A stretch of DNA of 64,000 bases from Phorcus lineatus (GCA_921293015.1 OV121088.1:5350382-5414381); one strand, 5' to 3'. Positions 35,481 to 48,639 are shown, counted from the first letter of the stretch. Notes: generated from the sequence alone by a model not told the origin. Made by a program: numbers and translations.

Positions 35481-36479
35481 GCAATTGCAATCACATCGGA
35501 CCAGATTGTAGAAATTTAAAGGAATCTTTTCAAATTTAACGACGTTAAAGTTAAGAAATTGCTTCATATAGATATAGATGAATTAGTTTGTAAAAGTTTT
35601 CTCGCTCAATGTTCAATGTTATTCAACTTAGCGGTTTTCGATGTACATTTCGTTTCGTACAGAACATGAGATAAATAACTACCATAGCACTCAAAGATAT
35701 AAACGAAATGACTTTTTTTTCGATGAAATGGATATTTTGTTGGTTTTGATCTATCAATAAACTTACATGAAATTGGCCTTTGACAATCTACATGTGATAT
35801 TGATTACGTCTTGTGGATATGTAAAGATTTGGATCTATTCTTCAATCCGAAAAAAACCCAGGATATTTGTAACATTAAAATCTTAATAAATTGACGTCAC
35901 ATAACATTTCTTTCAGAGATAAAGTTTACAAAATATTAAGTGTAATTAGAATAAATCATTAGTAATCAATCAATAGTAAACCAATTCTTTGAAAACCGTT
36001 AAAAGATCGATAAAGCTAAATGAATTACATCTAATCTATTATAATTTCTTTTGTCATGGCCTTTCCGCGAATCATATATGATTAAATGTAGTATTGTTTG
36101 AAAATTTTGCTTAGGTTGCTATTGTGTTGCTTTACAGGACTAAATGAAATATTGTTAAGTATTTTAAAAACAGACACGTGACACGAACAGCAACGAACAC
36201 GTCTTCTGAGTATACTAAAATAGAACCAATATGATTTGTTTCATAATGTAATTTACCTTAACAATGTTTAGCATGGATAACCATTTTGACATCAAAGCAG
36301 TGAGACTTTTGGTTAGTTAGGCAGTCTGAACAAGTTATGAGGAAATTTTCTTTTTAAATTAATTCATCCTAAAGGGGAAACCATCAAATTCAATGAACGA
36401 CTATTTTATATGAAAATCAGTGAGATCATTCACAACATCTAGTATTCAAACACATATATTTTGACTACTTTATCATGTA
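35481..36479. other. AT-rich intergenic sequence
   Basis: TGACGTCACA lies at 35892-35901. Otherwise nothing is recognised. Confidence 0.45.
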
Positions 36480-37600
36480 TCATAACCCTTGACTTCACTT
36501 TATCCCCATCACTTTATCACATGCAGAATACTTTGTCCGTCTATATGATAGTGGTCACTAGATAGAAGTCAACAGTTCAGTGCCTTCCACACAGAACATC
36601 AAACCAGGCGTCTGAATGTACCCCTTTACGTATCGCTACACAGCCACAGTGTCACATCTATCTATACACACCTGTAGAAAGACCTCAATTACTTCAAGCC
36701 TTAGTGGACACATGAAATTCATCCCAGTTTGATGATACCCACACTAGCGTAAAGGTCGTTATTGTCGTTTCTTCATTAAATTACGCCGCTTTATTAACAG
36801 CTGCAAAACGTCTTATTTATCAACACAGAGACATTCATAAGTCTTGTTTGAAATCCCATCAACACATCAAGTGTTAGGATATGCCAGACAAAACGGCATT
36901 GTTGTCTGAAGTTATTTGTTCGTTCATTTACACCATATCACCAACAGCCATAAACCGAAGCTTATTATGATTACAAACGTCTACATCGGGATTAGTTGAC
37001 ACATCTTGAGAACCCTCAAAGCATTAAGTGACCAACACAGAATAATTCGATGTCAAAAGCTTGCACGTTAATAAGCTGGCTTGTTGAATGTCCTTGCTAC
37101 AAGAAGCACCGTACCTTTACAATTGAGAGGCAATAGGGACAAATTTGACTTTAACGCTCTGAGAATGAATATGATCCTGTTGGTCTAATTAGCGCACAGG
37201 CAGTACATCGTTTGTATATTTTGCCCATATCATTGGACGGGAGCCTTTATTAAAAACCTGATCAATGAATTTCATACGCAATTATACAGTGTTGGAGATT
37301 AGTTCCATGGCCTTAACAAAGCCGGAAACTTTGATGTATGTGGGGTCCCGAGCTTTTGCCACGGTGGTTCAAAAGGATACTCGAGCTTGGCGAGTCAATG
37401 ATGATATATTGTCCTTCCTAAACGCTCGGCTCAGTCAAACGTGAAATATCTCAATTTAAGCTATTTGTATGACCAGAAAAAAGTGCAGTTTCTAACCCAG
37501 AGTTGCTTTTTGTAAGGGGTTTGTAATTGTGTGCTTCGATCGATGACTATTCTTTATAAGGCCTCGTCGTTTTTTGCTGCAAGTGTATAATCTAACTCAT
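36480..37600. promoter_or_regulatory. Candidate cis-regulatory island 15
   Basis: About 1.1 kb of mixed noncoding sequence. It contains ACACCTGTAG (E-box-like, near 36668), a TTATTAACAGCTGC block near 36791 combining a homeodomain-like core with the E-box CAGCTG, GTCTAATTAGCGC near 37182 and a CpG-containing part near 37340-37440. No frame with a domain. Confidence 0.3.
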
Positions 37601-38659
37601 TTCACTGCTTCACAATTCTCAACTGTCTGATATGTTTTTTGAGAAAAATGTTTTTAAACGAAATTTCTAGACGATATATATGTATTGCTTTGAACTTGTC
37701 TTAAGAGAGATATCAAATATGTATAAATATGTCAAATGTTTAAGACAATGTTTATTTTAATAATGTAACAACATATTCCATTTCAGAAAAAGAAATACAT
37801 TTATGATGTTAAAAGAAATGTGTTAGTTTTACTATTTAGTAATACAACAAGTATACAACGACATGAATTTGTATTAGCAGACATGGTGTATTGAGTGGTA
37901 TGAACGTGTTTAAGCTGTAGGTTAATATTATATTTCAGCTTCCAAAACGTCATCAAAAACACACATGAATCTTTGAATGCTGAATCTTTCGTATTTGTAC
38001 CTTAAGATAACCTGAAAATGCATAAAACGCATAATCTTGACGCGTCATTATATATTATCGTTATTATGTCAAAAAGACCACTTGTTTTTAGAAAATGTAG
38101 GTGGCATAAGTGATATACTGACGACATATTTATACTCTATTTACGTTGTTTAGCATTACTTAGATAATGAAACAGTAATGTGTAAATATACTTAACATTC
38201 TCACCACTGACGGCGACCCATCAATGTATGAAGAATATATTCACTACCACATATTGATGTTGTTTGTTTCTCTTCATTTGACAAAGTAAACAATTGGGAA
38301 TGGTAAAAACATAAGTGGCAAAGTTACATCGTCTTCGGATGGACATTTATCAGTGTTAAAGTTGGTATTAACACAAATTCTGAATATTTGCTTTAATGAC
38401 CAGCATACCGTATCTAGAACAAGAAATCACCTATCACGATAGTTTGGAAAGACGACATTTGTATCCATCGTTTATTCACATTCACGTGTTAGAACACTTT
38501 AAATGTCTTTAACTGGAACGGAATATACGAATACATCATATGGTATTCATTCTTCGTAACCATAACTTTATCTTGTAGTTTTCAACATCGAAAAAGATTT
38601 GTTTACACAAAAAACATTAAGAAGAATAATTCCGTTTCATTACCATCTTAAGCCATAAC
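37601..38659. other. AT-rich intergenic sequence
   Basis: Nothing recognisable. Confidence 0.5.
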
Positions 38660-39330
38660 TCTTAAAAAGCGCCAAAGAATTCTTTGTATCAGCACAATTC
38701 CCTTTTTCGTTGGTGGCAGAAATTGACACTTCGGCAGTTCACGAGAGTCCCCGGGTTGTTAATATTTACAACTACATATTTCTATGGCCCATTTACTTAA
38801 CAAGCGGCAAAGCAAACAAGGAGGTCTGATGAAGCCTATGGCTCTTAAATTCTGAACCCACTCGCAGAGTTCCAGGAACTAGAGGGATGCAAGTCTCGGG
38901 GTATAAGGAGTTTAACAGATCTTCCCCTCTTCATATTCCCCTCTTAATTTTCGCCGCAATGCGTTTCGATCTCCTCTTCATTAGCAATCATTGCCAACGC
39001 CATTTTGCCGACAGGGTACAAAGGGGAGAAAGATTGCAATGTAAACACGACAAGAGTTTCAACATATGACACCATACTCGTTTTCCATACATTCATTGCC
39101 ACCTATTGCAACTTAGCGTCCTTTGATTGCACCGGGTTCTATCATAATGCAGTTAGCGCAGTGGCGGGCTTCATTTTACTTAAAAACTGACCAAACGCCT
39201 GTCATTAGTCAGCCCCCATTTAATTCCTGAAAGGAGAAGAAGACGCTATGGTCTTTGAATGGTGTCCTGTGATGCTGCGACGTCAGTGACCACATCGTTA
39301 CGTCTTCATTCTGCATCTGGTTTTACATTC
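38660..39330. promoter_or_regulatory. Candidate cis-regulatory island 16
   Basis: Mixed noncoding sequence with CTCTTAATTTTCGCC near 38941, ATTAGCAATCATTGCC near 38979 and CATTTAATTCC near 39219. Two overlapping short frames on the + strand (38887-39190) are in different phases and without domains. Confidence 0.3.
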
Positions 39331-39807
39331 ATCTTGTTCTTTTTCTGTTCCATGAAAAATTGAGATTTAAACTGTCAGCTCCCAGAAAGTCTTCAAAAAG
39401 ATCTCAATTAAGTTTATTGTCTAAGAAGAGAGTCTATTTTGTCAAATGAAGATACCATAAAGGACTACATGTGTTCTGGTATGTAACGCAATTGAAACCA
39501 GGTTTCTTGATGCTTGTGACGAGAAATGCATACGTGTTCAACATAAAGATTTTGGGGTTTTTCATTTTTCGTGTTATTTGATAACTTCGGAAGTTTCATG
39601 ACAAAAGAGCTATAATAAAGCATAATGGATTGGTTTTTTAAGTGACACAGATTATGTTTCATAAATTTTGTATGTGGCTTAAAAGAGAGCCAAAATATAT
39701 ACCATATGCTCTGAGTAAAGTTCTAATTTGCCTTTTCTACATCTTTATCACTAAAATAACAAAATTAAAATATTTTCTCATTTTAAATTTAACAAGAAAA
39801 ACCAAAG
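39331..39807. other. AT-rich intergenic sequence
   Basis: Nothing recognisable. Confidence 0.45.
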
Positions 39808-40115
39808 CCATATAAATGTTACGAAGTCGGAAGTCTGCGTTCAATTTACATGTCCATTAGTTATATGAACTGTTAAGCACTACCATTCTATATTTATCGT
39901 GAGTGCCTGCTTTAAATAAGTTTCCAAAATTACGTTTGAATCATCAGCGCGCGCCTTTGTCCGGTTTTCGATCACAATTTCCTACTTCAACCTGCTAATT
40001 GTCATCACATTAAACTGATAAGATGCTCTTTGAGAAATAACCACTAATTTCGATCAAAAAAGACCAGTTTAGAAGTGTGACGTATTTGACCGGAAAAATA
40101 TACTCTGTTCTCCTT
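39808..40115 (-). mobile_element. Dispersed element with GGCGCGCGC core, copy 2 (inverted)
   Basis: Reverse-complement match to 16002-16303. On the + strand the conserved core appears as GCGCGCGCC, then TTTGTCCGG and TTTTCGATCAC at about 39948-39977. Shared blocks extend outward to ATATAAATG (about 39810) and TATACTCTG (about 40101). The two copies are clearly diverged, so the family is not recently active here. Confidence 0.55.
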
Positions 40116-40839
40116 TTAGTTGAAAATCAAGCTGTCGGGAACCAATCCAAGGGTGCTCACCGGATAAATGATGATGATAAATGTCATGAATTTTATCAAT
40201 GATTTACAATTTTGAATTTTGAATTCTAAAGAAAAAAATGTTCATCGCGAATGATACGGTGCGCCTCTCGACGCCATTCGAGTCTTTCTACAATTCCACT
40301 TCTGAGTTTGTGTTAAGGTTTGGAGAATTAATTTGTATCTTATTTCATTTTTTTCTAAATCATTTAGTGCTGACAAGATTCAGTAAAGAGTTATATCAGT
40401 TTTAAGTTACACCTGTGACGTAATTGTATTCGTACCATTGTTAGTAGTTCTGGAGAAAGCGTTAAAGTTGAACAAATGGTACGAATTTCTTAACTAAATT
40501 TTGTTTAAACCATTTAACCTCGCTGAATTTATTCGTTTAACATATTTATACATTTCTGACTGGAAGAAAATATTTTTATTATTCCTGTGTTTCAAACAAA
40601 ACAATATCTGGAATTTGTGATCCTTTATTGCAGACACTATCATTTATCAGAGCTAAGCAAAGTAGCACTTTTTCTAACGGGACTTCAAACGCGATTATCT
40701 CTCAGACAATACGAGACTGGTCGATCAACCAAGATGTGCAGCTATCACAATGCAAGTATCGCCCATCTGTAAGTAATAAACATGTGGGGATGGCCTTTCA
40801 ACTCTCTGCAACTTCACATCAGTAAACGGCTGCCCTTTC
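40116..40839. other. AT-rich intergenic sequence
   Basis: A minor CpG patch lies near 40257-40285. Overlapping frames at 40587-40825 have no domain. Confidence 0.45.
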
Positions 40840-41220
40840 ATGAAACAAAACACAAATAAACACTTACTATAGGGTTTCAAGTGAGGAGCGAAAGACAAGG
40901 GTTACGGGCCTTGGAATGGCGTCGCGCTCACATCCGGTAGCCATGTTATCTGCGATGGAAATCGCTCTCCGACTCGCAACAGCAGTCAGGTGGCATTGAT
41001 GAGAAGGAGATTCGTCGAAAATCGACAGCGAGAAATGAAATTGTCATCTCCGGGGTTTGAAGACTATTTTCCCTTGCTGCTCTGACTTTTAAAGCGAGAG
41101 AGATGGAAAGGCGACGAATTGATGGATGCCAGTCGTGTTTATGTGACCGTTTTATCTGCATCGTTCGTGTTTGTGTTTGTTATAGCAGATAAAGACGCAC
41201 GATGATGTGTTAATTTGACA
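40840..41220. promoter_or_regulatory. Candidate cis-regulatory island 17
   Basis: CpG-containing noncoding block (GGCGTCGCGCTCACATCCGG near 40918, GGCGACGAATTGATGG near 41110). It includes an Ets-like ACATCCGG and a GCCATGTT word. A minus-strand frame at 40946-41161 shows no domain. Confidence 0.28.
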
Positions 41221-42295
41221 ATTGGCATCAACTGTTGATATGTCAACATCATGAACCCTGAACATTTCACAACAGGAGTCAGTTCATGTAAAATTATGAA
41301 ATATTAAAGCCTTAAGTGTTTATATCCATGCATTTGGCATCGCAGATAGTGTAGATGATTTTAAGTTTATTGATTATATTTTTTCATAAAATGATTGCTC
41401 AGTGCAGCGGTTAGCAAAAGAATGCTCAAATGTTAAGAGTGAAAGACTCTTTTTACCAAAACGTCACACTCGACAGAACTTACAATTGTTTTCAAAAACA
41501 TTTAACTGTATTTGCAACAGTATTATTAAGAAAACATTTCTTTCGTAAAATTAGTCTATTCAACTATAATTAATTACTTGTTCTACTGCCTCAGTGTAAT
41601 CTTTGAAAAAATTGGGATTTACGTGATAGGACCAAATTTCACTTAGGCAATACATGATATTGGCACGAGCAATAACACTATGTCTAAGTACTTTGGATCG
41701 GATTCGATAGCCTACCAACATGATCAAATCGCTGTGTTCGTTTTAGAATTCTTTTTTTTTTCAATTTATGAAATGAAAGAATTGCCTAAATTGCACATCA
41801 TTCAATCATGTTAAGTTTTCCAAATTAGTCAATTATTTAAAAAACATTTAGAATTAAATAGAAAAGCAAGGTAAAAATTTTGTCGATATAATCGACTACA
41901 TTATGTTACTTAATACGATGAACTTGTTCTCATGCTGAATCTCTGAATCTTGTTATCGTTTTCTCAAGTTTTTAAATAATTATATTTCAGTTCAAAAATT
42001 AAATTGCATCTTTATTTATTTTAAATGACAATTTTGAAACTTCATATAAATAATCTATGGAAGAGGAGACCGTATCCTAATTTGGAGAACTTCTTCCCAA
42101 TCCGTTTCATTATGAATAATGTATGTTTAAATCAAAATTTATGGAATTTTTTTATTCTATTTACAATATTTACGGCATTGTCTTTACATGTGTTACTTAT
42201 AACAACACTTCTCGCATTTTTAATGAAAGATGAAGTTCCTCATTGGAGCTTTTCCCCAGACATATTGATAAGTGTGTGACATCTGAATGAAATTA
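41221..42295. other. AT-rich intergenic sequence
   Basis: An 84-codon frame at 42025-42279 has no homology that I recognise. Nothing else is seen. Confidence 0.45.
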
Positions 42296-42760
42296 TCTTC
42301 TTCTTCTTCTCACCCTCCCCCTTATTCTCCTTCTCCTTATTCTTCTTCTCCTCCATCTTATTCGTTATCTTATTTGTCTTCTTCTCTTTCTTCTCCTCAT
42401 TCTTCTTCTCCTTATTCTTCTCTTTCTATTTCACCTTATTCTTCTTCTCTTTCTTCTTCTCCTTATTCTTCTTCTCCTCATTCTTCTTCTCATTCTTCTT
42501 CTCCTTATTCCTCTTCTCCTTATTCTTCTTCTCCTTATTCTTCTTCTCCTTAGTCTTCTCCTCTTTCGTCTTCTCCTTATTCCTCTTCTCATTCTTCTCC
42601 TCCTTCTTCTCCTCCTTATTCTTCTCATTATTCTTCTTCTCTTTCGTCTTCTCCTTATTCCTCTTCTCCTCATTCTTCTCCTCCTTATTGTTCTCATTAT
42701 TCTTCTTCTCCTTATTCTTGTTCACTTTACTTTTCATCTCCTTATTGTTCTTCTTCTATA
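42296..42760. repeat. Polypyrimidine microsatellite (TTC/TCC/TTATTC), about 465 bp
   Basis: The + strand is almost pure pyrimidine, built of TTCTTC, TCTCC and CTTATTC units in irregular order. The only recurrent purine is the A of TTATTC or CTCATTC. Open frames on both strands (Ser/Tyr/Pro-rich on +, Lys/Glu/Arg-rich on -) are by-products of the repeat. Long purine-pyrimidine mirror tracts can form triplex DNA. Confidence 0.9.
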
Positions 42761-44061
42761 CAAAAGAGTTTTTACGATAACACAATGATCCTTGGAGTGT
42801 ATATGGTTCAGATACATCCGTGTTGTAATCGTTTCGACGTGTCCAACACAAACACGTTCCTTCCTCAATTCTCTGTCCACGTTCCCTGTCCCCGTCTCAC
42901 TGTCTCCTCCACACATAACATTAAAATATGCTTCAGCCTCTCTCCATCATCAATACCTTAGCAAAATAAAGTTAAAGAACTTTGTTTATTTGACTTGTTG
43001 AACATTGGTTATAGGGTTCCAGCACGCCCATCTGGGACGGTTCAAGTCCTTCCAACATCGGAAGCTAATGAATTTGGAAAAATATTCTAGCGATTTTTAT
43101 TGATATAAGATTTGGGAACATTCTGTTTGACATCGGTTTGCACCTTTTGTTTATTTTTACGAACTTTGAAGATATGAAATTGTATTTCCTTTCCATTGTG
43201 AATTGATATCGTTTGTCACCTTTCTTGGTGATTTTGAATTTGAATCCGGTTCTTCTAGTATGTTGGCATTATATTGAATTTGCATTTAATGTCAGTTTTT
43301 ATGTCAAAGAGTAAACTTCCTAAGTTATTACCATAATACTTCAAGTAGCTCTTCGTCAAGATTTTATGAAAAGGGCATTTACAGATTTCCTTGGATTTCA
43401 TTTCAATTTAGAATTAGTATCTTTAAAACGTTTCCCATTGGAAGAATTGAAGAAATTGTGAGGATTTATTTTTTAAAGAAAATTCATTTCATATGAAAAA
43501 GTAATAGGAAAGATGTGCAAGTATAACATTAAAATATGCAAGTATACATACATTTTCTTGAGCAATAGCTAGTTTGCAGATCATTAAAAGCTTAAAAGTT
43601 TGGGTTGAAACTCGCTAGTGCATATCACTATCATTTGAATATCATTTAATAAAATATATCTACTTCAAACGTTTCACAATGTTATCACGATCTATTATAA
43701 TACATGGTAATTTATTTATAAATGCATGTATGTATCTATACAAAATAGCAATACCTATATCTATATATTGCAAAACATACATTTTGTGCCCATCATGTAA
43801 TCATGTATATATCTTTGAACCATTGCGTCTTTCATTATCCAACATTCGATTATTTCATTTTATTTTTCTCATTCTATACAAATGTACAACCATTCTGTGA
43901 AGGAAAAAGAACATATATGCATAACAAAAAGTTCGAGCACTACATAAATTGAAGGGTTATGATGTTATGAGAAATCCATAGGAAAACTGATATATTTCAA
44001 ACGAAATATTCAATTTTGTTTTTAATTGAAATGATAGGCAAAACATATCTCAACTAGGCTA

Positions 44062-44063
<2 letters not shown>
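42761..44063. other. AT-rich intergenic sequence
   Basis: A mixed patch lies at 42780-42960. Otherwise AT-rich. Frames such as 43679-43900 show no domain. Confidence 0.45.

Positions 44064-44147
<84 letters not shown>
44064..44147. repeat. (AT)42 microsatellite
   Basis: Uninterrupted alternating AT over 84 bases, flanked by ACG on the left and TAACATATATAATG on the right. Confidence 0.97.
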
Positions 44148-44150
<3 letters not shown>

Positions 44151-44639
44151 CATATATAATGCTCTAATTAGATTAAAACATTATGCTTCATGAACGTCCT
44201 ATTAATAACATTTGAATAAACAGTAAAACCACCTCCAATCAAATATGACCATCACAGGTACACAGTCAGGTAAACAAATAAGAGCCCAAGAGATTGTTGT
44301 CACGAAAGCAAGCGCGTGTATCAGATTCCTCGAAACTGAGTCTAACAGACCAATACAAGTTGACGGTGGATTTGTTTCATCTCCTTTATTAACACACTTC
44401 GCTTAGCAATGAAAATATTCTCAATTTTCAATTTTCGGTCATGAAAGATGAAAAAGAACCATGAAAATCATAGGTATTATGAAATATAATGGCACCTTAT
44501 CTACCGCCTTTGAAACGTCGATATGAACATGGCGATATCGTCACGTGTGGCGTGATACATCAATAGATGGTTACAAGATGGTGTAACTACAGATTGTTAC
44601 AATCAACGATGTTCTGTATGTAATCATCTGCATACCTAT
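44148..44639. other. Intergenic sequence
   Basis: Moderately complex, with an AAGCGCGTG patch near 44309 and GATATCGTCACGTGTGGCG near 44533. No gene is recognised. Confidence 0.4.
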
Positions 44640-45480
44640 TAAATACCGGAAGCCTGTTCTGTTGGTATATGCGAAATCCCCATCGTTGCCTTCAAACAAC
44701 GCCGCTCGTCAAATCTTGCGAGATTTGATAACGCTGTGTATAAAGCACCGCCCTGCACGCGCAAGTTGGCGGGTGGGCGTGGCTTTGATAGAGGCATTTG
44801 TTCTTCCGATACCATACTCTACACTGACTCTCGTTATATTTCAAACTGCGTTGATAAAGCGCGGCGACACTTCTGCCACTAAGGTATTTCTGATATTTTG
44901 GCTTAGATAAATTTGCTTACTTGCTATCTAATTAACTTTCTCTCTCGTGCTGTCAATTTATTAAAAACCGTGACGTCACAGGCGTTCCGACGGTGCGTTG
45001 TGTTACCGGAACGTCTGCAAGACTTCAGCCAGTAAAGCATGTTAACTATCTGCGAGATTGGTCCGAGGCAACTTTAGCTCTCCACATTTATCATACGCCG
45101 GGATATAGCTAGCTCGCTGAAGATGTCAGCGGGGCGAAATAAACATCTGCCAACCTTAAGAGCTTAATATCGATATGTGACACGGAAAACAATGTGACTA
45201 TTTATTACAGTGTGCAAATAGGCGCTCTATTGTGCTCTCCTGCACTCCAATTCCATATCTCGACAACCCCTCCAATTTTCAATTCGTTAAAGTTCCTCCT
45301 AGAATATCACTATCCATCCATCACACGGTTTAAGACGGCGATTGGCAATAGTGTTTACTGCGACCAATCTGTAAAGTGGAACCATGTCGTATTTAACTGG
45401 ACTAGACACTTGACTGAAGTATTACCTGAATTCACACCACGAGTATAGACTTTGGATCATCCTGTCAGGGGGAGTTCGGG
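44640..45480. promoter_or_regulatory. CpG-rich island with TATA-like word (candidate regulatory or promoter)
   Basis: One of the most GC-rich parts of the window. TGTATAAAGC (about 44735) is followed by CACCGCCCTGCACGCGC and then GGGCGTGGC (about 44775), a KLF/SP-type site. TGACGTCACA lies at 44971-44980 and further CpGs at 44988-45130. This could be a promoter of an unseen noncoding or short-exon transcript or an enhancer. Frames at 44662-44910 and 45194-45448 have no recognisable domain. Confidence 0.3.
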
Positions 45481-45651
45481 TTCGTGGTGAAAGGGAAGAT
45501 TTTGGACGTCAGGGGGTCCAACATGTTGTAATACTTTATCAGTTAGGGTAAATTTTAACAACACAACCATGATCAAAATTGGCCGATAAACGTCCTTTTC
45601 GGTATTTAAACAACATTCAATTACAATTATTACCAAACGAAAAAAATTACA

Positions 45652-46400
45652 TTACAAGAGTAAATACAAAAGTTCGTAGAAGGACATAGAAAACAAGATC
45701 AAAGTATCACTTTTCGCATTAAATTTTTCAACATAGTCTCCACTGACATAGATTAATTTGAACCAGCGTTGTTCCAGCTTAATTATGTCATTCTTTTATA
45801 ACTCCTTGGTCAAGACATCTCTGCTCGGCAGCAATCTGGCTGGCTGTTATCACCAAAAACATCCACGTAAATGGTTCTTCAGATTGGTGTACAGGAAGAA
45901 GACCGACGGTTCCAAATATGGTGAGTAGGGTGGATGTGAAACTATTTAAAAAGCCACATTCGGTCGCGGACGTGACAGCAAAATGTGCTGTGTTGATTTG
46001 AGCATCAACCTGAAAGAGGAGCAGTCTCGAGTTTCCTTCGCCACTTGGCCTTGATGGCTGCCCTTAATTGCCTCAGTCATGAGCATAATATGCCCTCTTG
46101 ATAGTTTGACCCTTCTCGAAGTAATCTATCATGTTAATAACCTCGCTATTCCAAAAAACCTAGACAATCAACTTTACAGCAGATGGAACTTTCTTGAACC
46201 TTTTTTGGGAGGATGGTGAATTGTCATGCTTCCATTGTTTGCTTGGTTTATGGTTTCAAGGTCAACGTGATTTACCAATGTCTCATCTTGGGTCACAATA
46301 ACATCCATTTCAAGCGCACACAAAAGTAGAAATATGTCTACCCTTCTCCTGACGGCCTGCAACGATGACGTCACGAACAACAGTTTATGACGTCACAGAT
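45652..46400 (-). pseudogene. Mariner-family transposase relic
   Basis: Read on the minus strand, this is the catalytic half of a mariner transposase broken by frameshifts and stops. In order: VTQDET with the first catalytic Asp (about 46285) followed by a degraded HHPPKK linker (cf. PPKKF of the family); a FWN.EVIN..DY.EKGQTI-like block near 46100-46160; a DNA-PH-like block reading VDAQINTAHFAV near 46000; HPPYSPYLEP at about 45906-45935, where the family has YSPDL; and LEQRW...GDYVEK at the C-terminus (GDYVEK at 45724-45741). The third catalytic Asp is therefore replaced by Tyr (codon at about 45916-45918). No N-terminal helix-turn-helix half or clear terminal repeats were found. The copy is dead and old. 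Two TGACGTCA octamers lie at its 5' edge (46366 and 46388). Confidence 0.85.
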
Positions 46401-48359
46401 GCCGAAACCTTGGCATTCACGACAAAGAAATGAGTGCTAGGAAAATATGATTAGGGTCACATGCGCATATGTGCACATATGAAAAGAATGATAAACGTTT
46501 GAAAATATTTATTGATTGATTGTAAACCAAAACCTTTTTCTTGAATAAAGATGCGAGTAAAAAATTGTATCAAAATATTAGACATCGTTTTGAGTTACAT
46601 TGCAACGTTTTTTTAAAAGTAACAATTATTTTTTGTGAGATGTGCCATGTATAGCATGGTATGACTCAATACGGTCATTCATCGCACTCCCTGTGGTGTT
46701 AAGTGATGTTAAATTGACACAGAGTCAAGTCCTACATATTGTTTATCGCTTTGCACCCCGATGGTTGCCATATAGTTTACAAATGCTTACCCAGTACACG
46801 CTACCCCTGCACTTTGGAACACGTTGCTTTATGAATTAACCAGTAAAGTATTATAAACAGTCACCTAATCCTGTCTAGTTAGCCATAACCTAGGTGTAGT
46901 ACAAGTTTAAAGCATGTAGCTAGTGAGCTCTTGGAACGTAGGCATGTCGGGACTTACTATTCTCGTATTTCAGTATTGTCAATTAAATAATACATGCACA
47001 TTATAAATGTTATATGGTATTATGGATGGTACACCCGATTTCAGGTATTAATCATTTGCACAAAATCAATCTGGACAATTTTCGACAAACAAGCAAGTAC
47101 GATAAAAGAATGTTAGGACATCTGAAGACAAAACTTCCACTGGGTAATCCATCTTTGATGTTAGTACTTGATTGATCCTTTAGGTGAAATTTGTCAGTTT
47201 TAATATAATAATCACATGCATAAAATAAAAACCGGGACCTTTAATACGTATTGCATTTATATAGTGACTGCTTGATAAACACACATTGATATATCCCTCT
47301 TCATGTGTCATACAACGTCATCAAACTCCACGAGAAAAGATTGAATGCGCTCTGTGTGTAAATGAACTCCCGATGGACTTAAGTGAAATACACATATATA
47401 GAAAAGTAATAAACTTCCCAACGTTTACTTATTTCATTTCACCCCTCAGGCAACTGTAGAGACACATGGAAACGTTTTACTGACGCCTCAGACGTCATGA
47501 TAACGTTATGACGTTGTCCGTCAGAATTGATGTTTCACATATGTGTTGAAACGTGTACTTTTGATGTCAGCTTTATAAATGTTACTCTGTATAATATATC
47601 AAAATAGAAAATAATAAACTAGGAAATCACAACTCAAAGAATAAGTGTTACCATACTTATCAAACTGACAATCTATCTGAATACGTACAGGTCACTGATA
47701 TACAAACGAATTATATGGATATTGTGACATTGCTATATTTGGGATCACACTAAATGCAATAGTACAAATTTTAGTTCTTTTTGGGTCGAGTTCCTGGCCG
47801 AAATCTTTTTTATATACTGGTAGACACATTTTCATTTATTGGCCAAAATCCTTTTTATGATTTACTTAGCACTGATTACACACAGACGTATTCTTTAAAT
47901 CCCCTCACCCGTCCCCCTTCAATATAATAAGCTACTGTATATCGAATCCAGTATTGGAAGTACATTTGGTTTGAGCATACATTTTCTGGATAAACAATTC
48001 CTTACTGTAAAAATCAAGAAATTCGGAGTATTTGATTGCTCCTTCATCCAACAAACTTGCAAAGTGAAACTCAGTGTAAAGGAACAGGATGGGTTTTTCT
48101 CAGGATACCCTTATTATTGTGAAAACGTTTTGAATTATAACCTTTTTTCTCCTTGACACAAAAATTGAAAAATCAAAATGATAACCAACGCAATTAATGC
48201 AACTTTAATCGATCCGAAATGACTGATTGAATACACTTTGACCAGATGATGCGATTTGATAAAATTATGTGATCAGTAATACGAGACAATATGATCAGAA
48301 GATGTGATCAGACGTTGTGATCAGAACTAGCGATGTGTTCAAATGACATGATGCTATCA
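46401..48359. other. AT-rich sequence with a mixed patch at 47400-47570
   Basis: Mostly AT-rich. The patch at 47450-47530 carries CAGACGTCATGATAACG and TTATGACGTTG words, near-matches to the CRE octamer. Short frames (46642-46839, 47971-48156) have no domain. Confidence 0.4.
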
Positions 48360-48545
48360 GATATATAGACTTGGAATCAGATATAGGCGATCCCAGTCGT
48401 TGAGTAACCGCCGTGCCAAGCGCTAGCAGACAATCAGTGGGGGACACTCACAAATCCCCCTTAGTGAGGCTCTTCTGAGAGACTGTCGGCGGTTCCTCAA
48501 TACTCCTGGGGTCGGTGGAGAGACCCTGGAATCTTATTAGCGTAA
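48360..48545. promoter_or_regulatory. Weak regulatory-island candidate
   Basis: Short mixed block with AGTAACCGCCGTGCC near 48402 and GGGGGACACTC near 48439. The support is compositional only. Confidence 0.2.
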
Positions 48546-48639
48546 TTGTATTGTGATTTATACGGTATGATTAATCCCTGGTGGCCGGGCGCTCAAGTAC
48601 GGCGAAGGAGCTCCAACTGGAGACGACTTCATTCGGTGC

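Noticed and set aside
42287..42737. Ser/Tyr/Pro-rich and Lys/Glu-rich frames
   Set aside because: By-products of the TTC/TCC microsatellite, open on both strands, with no flanking domain.
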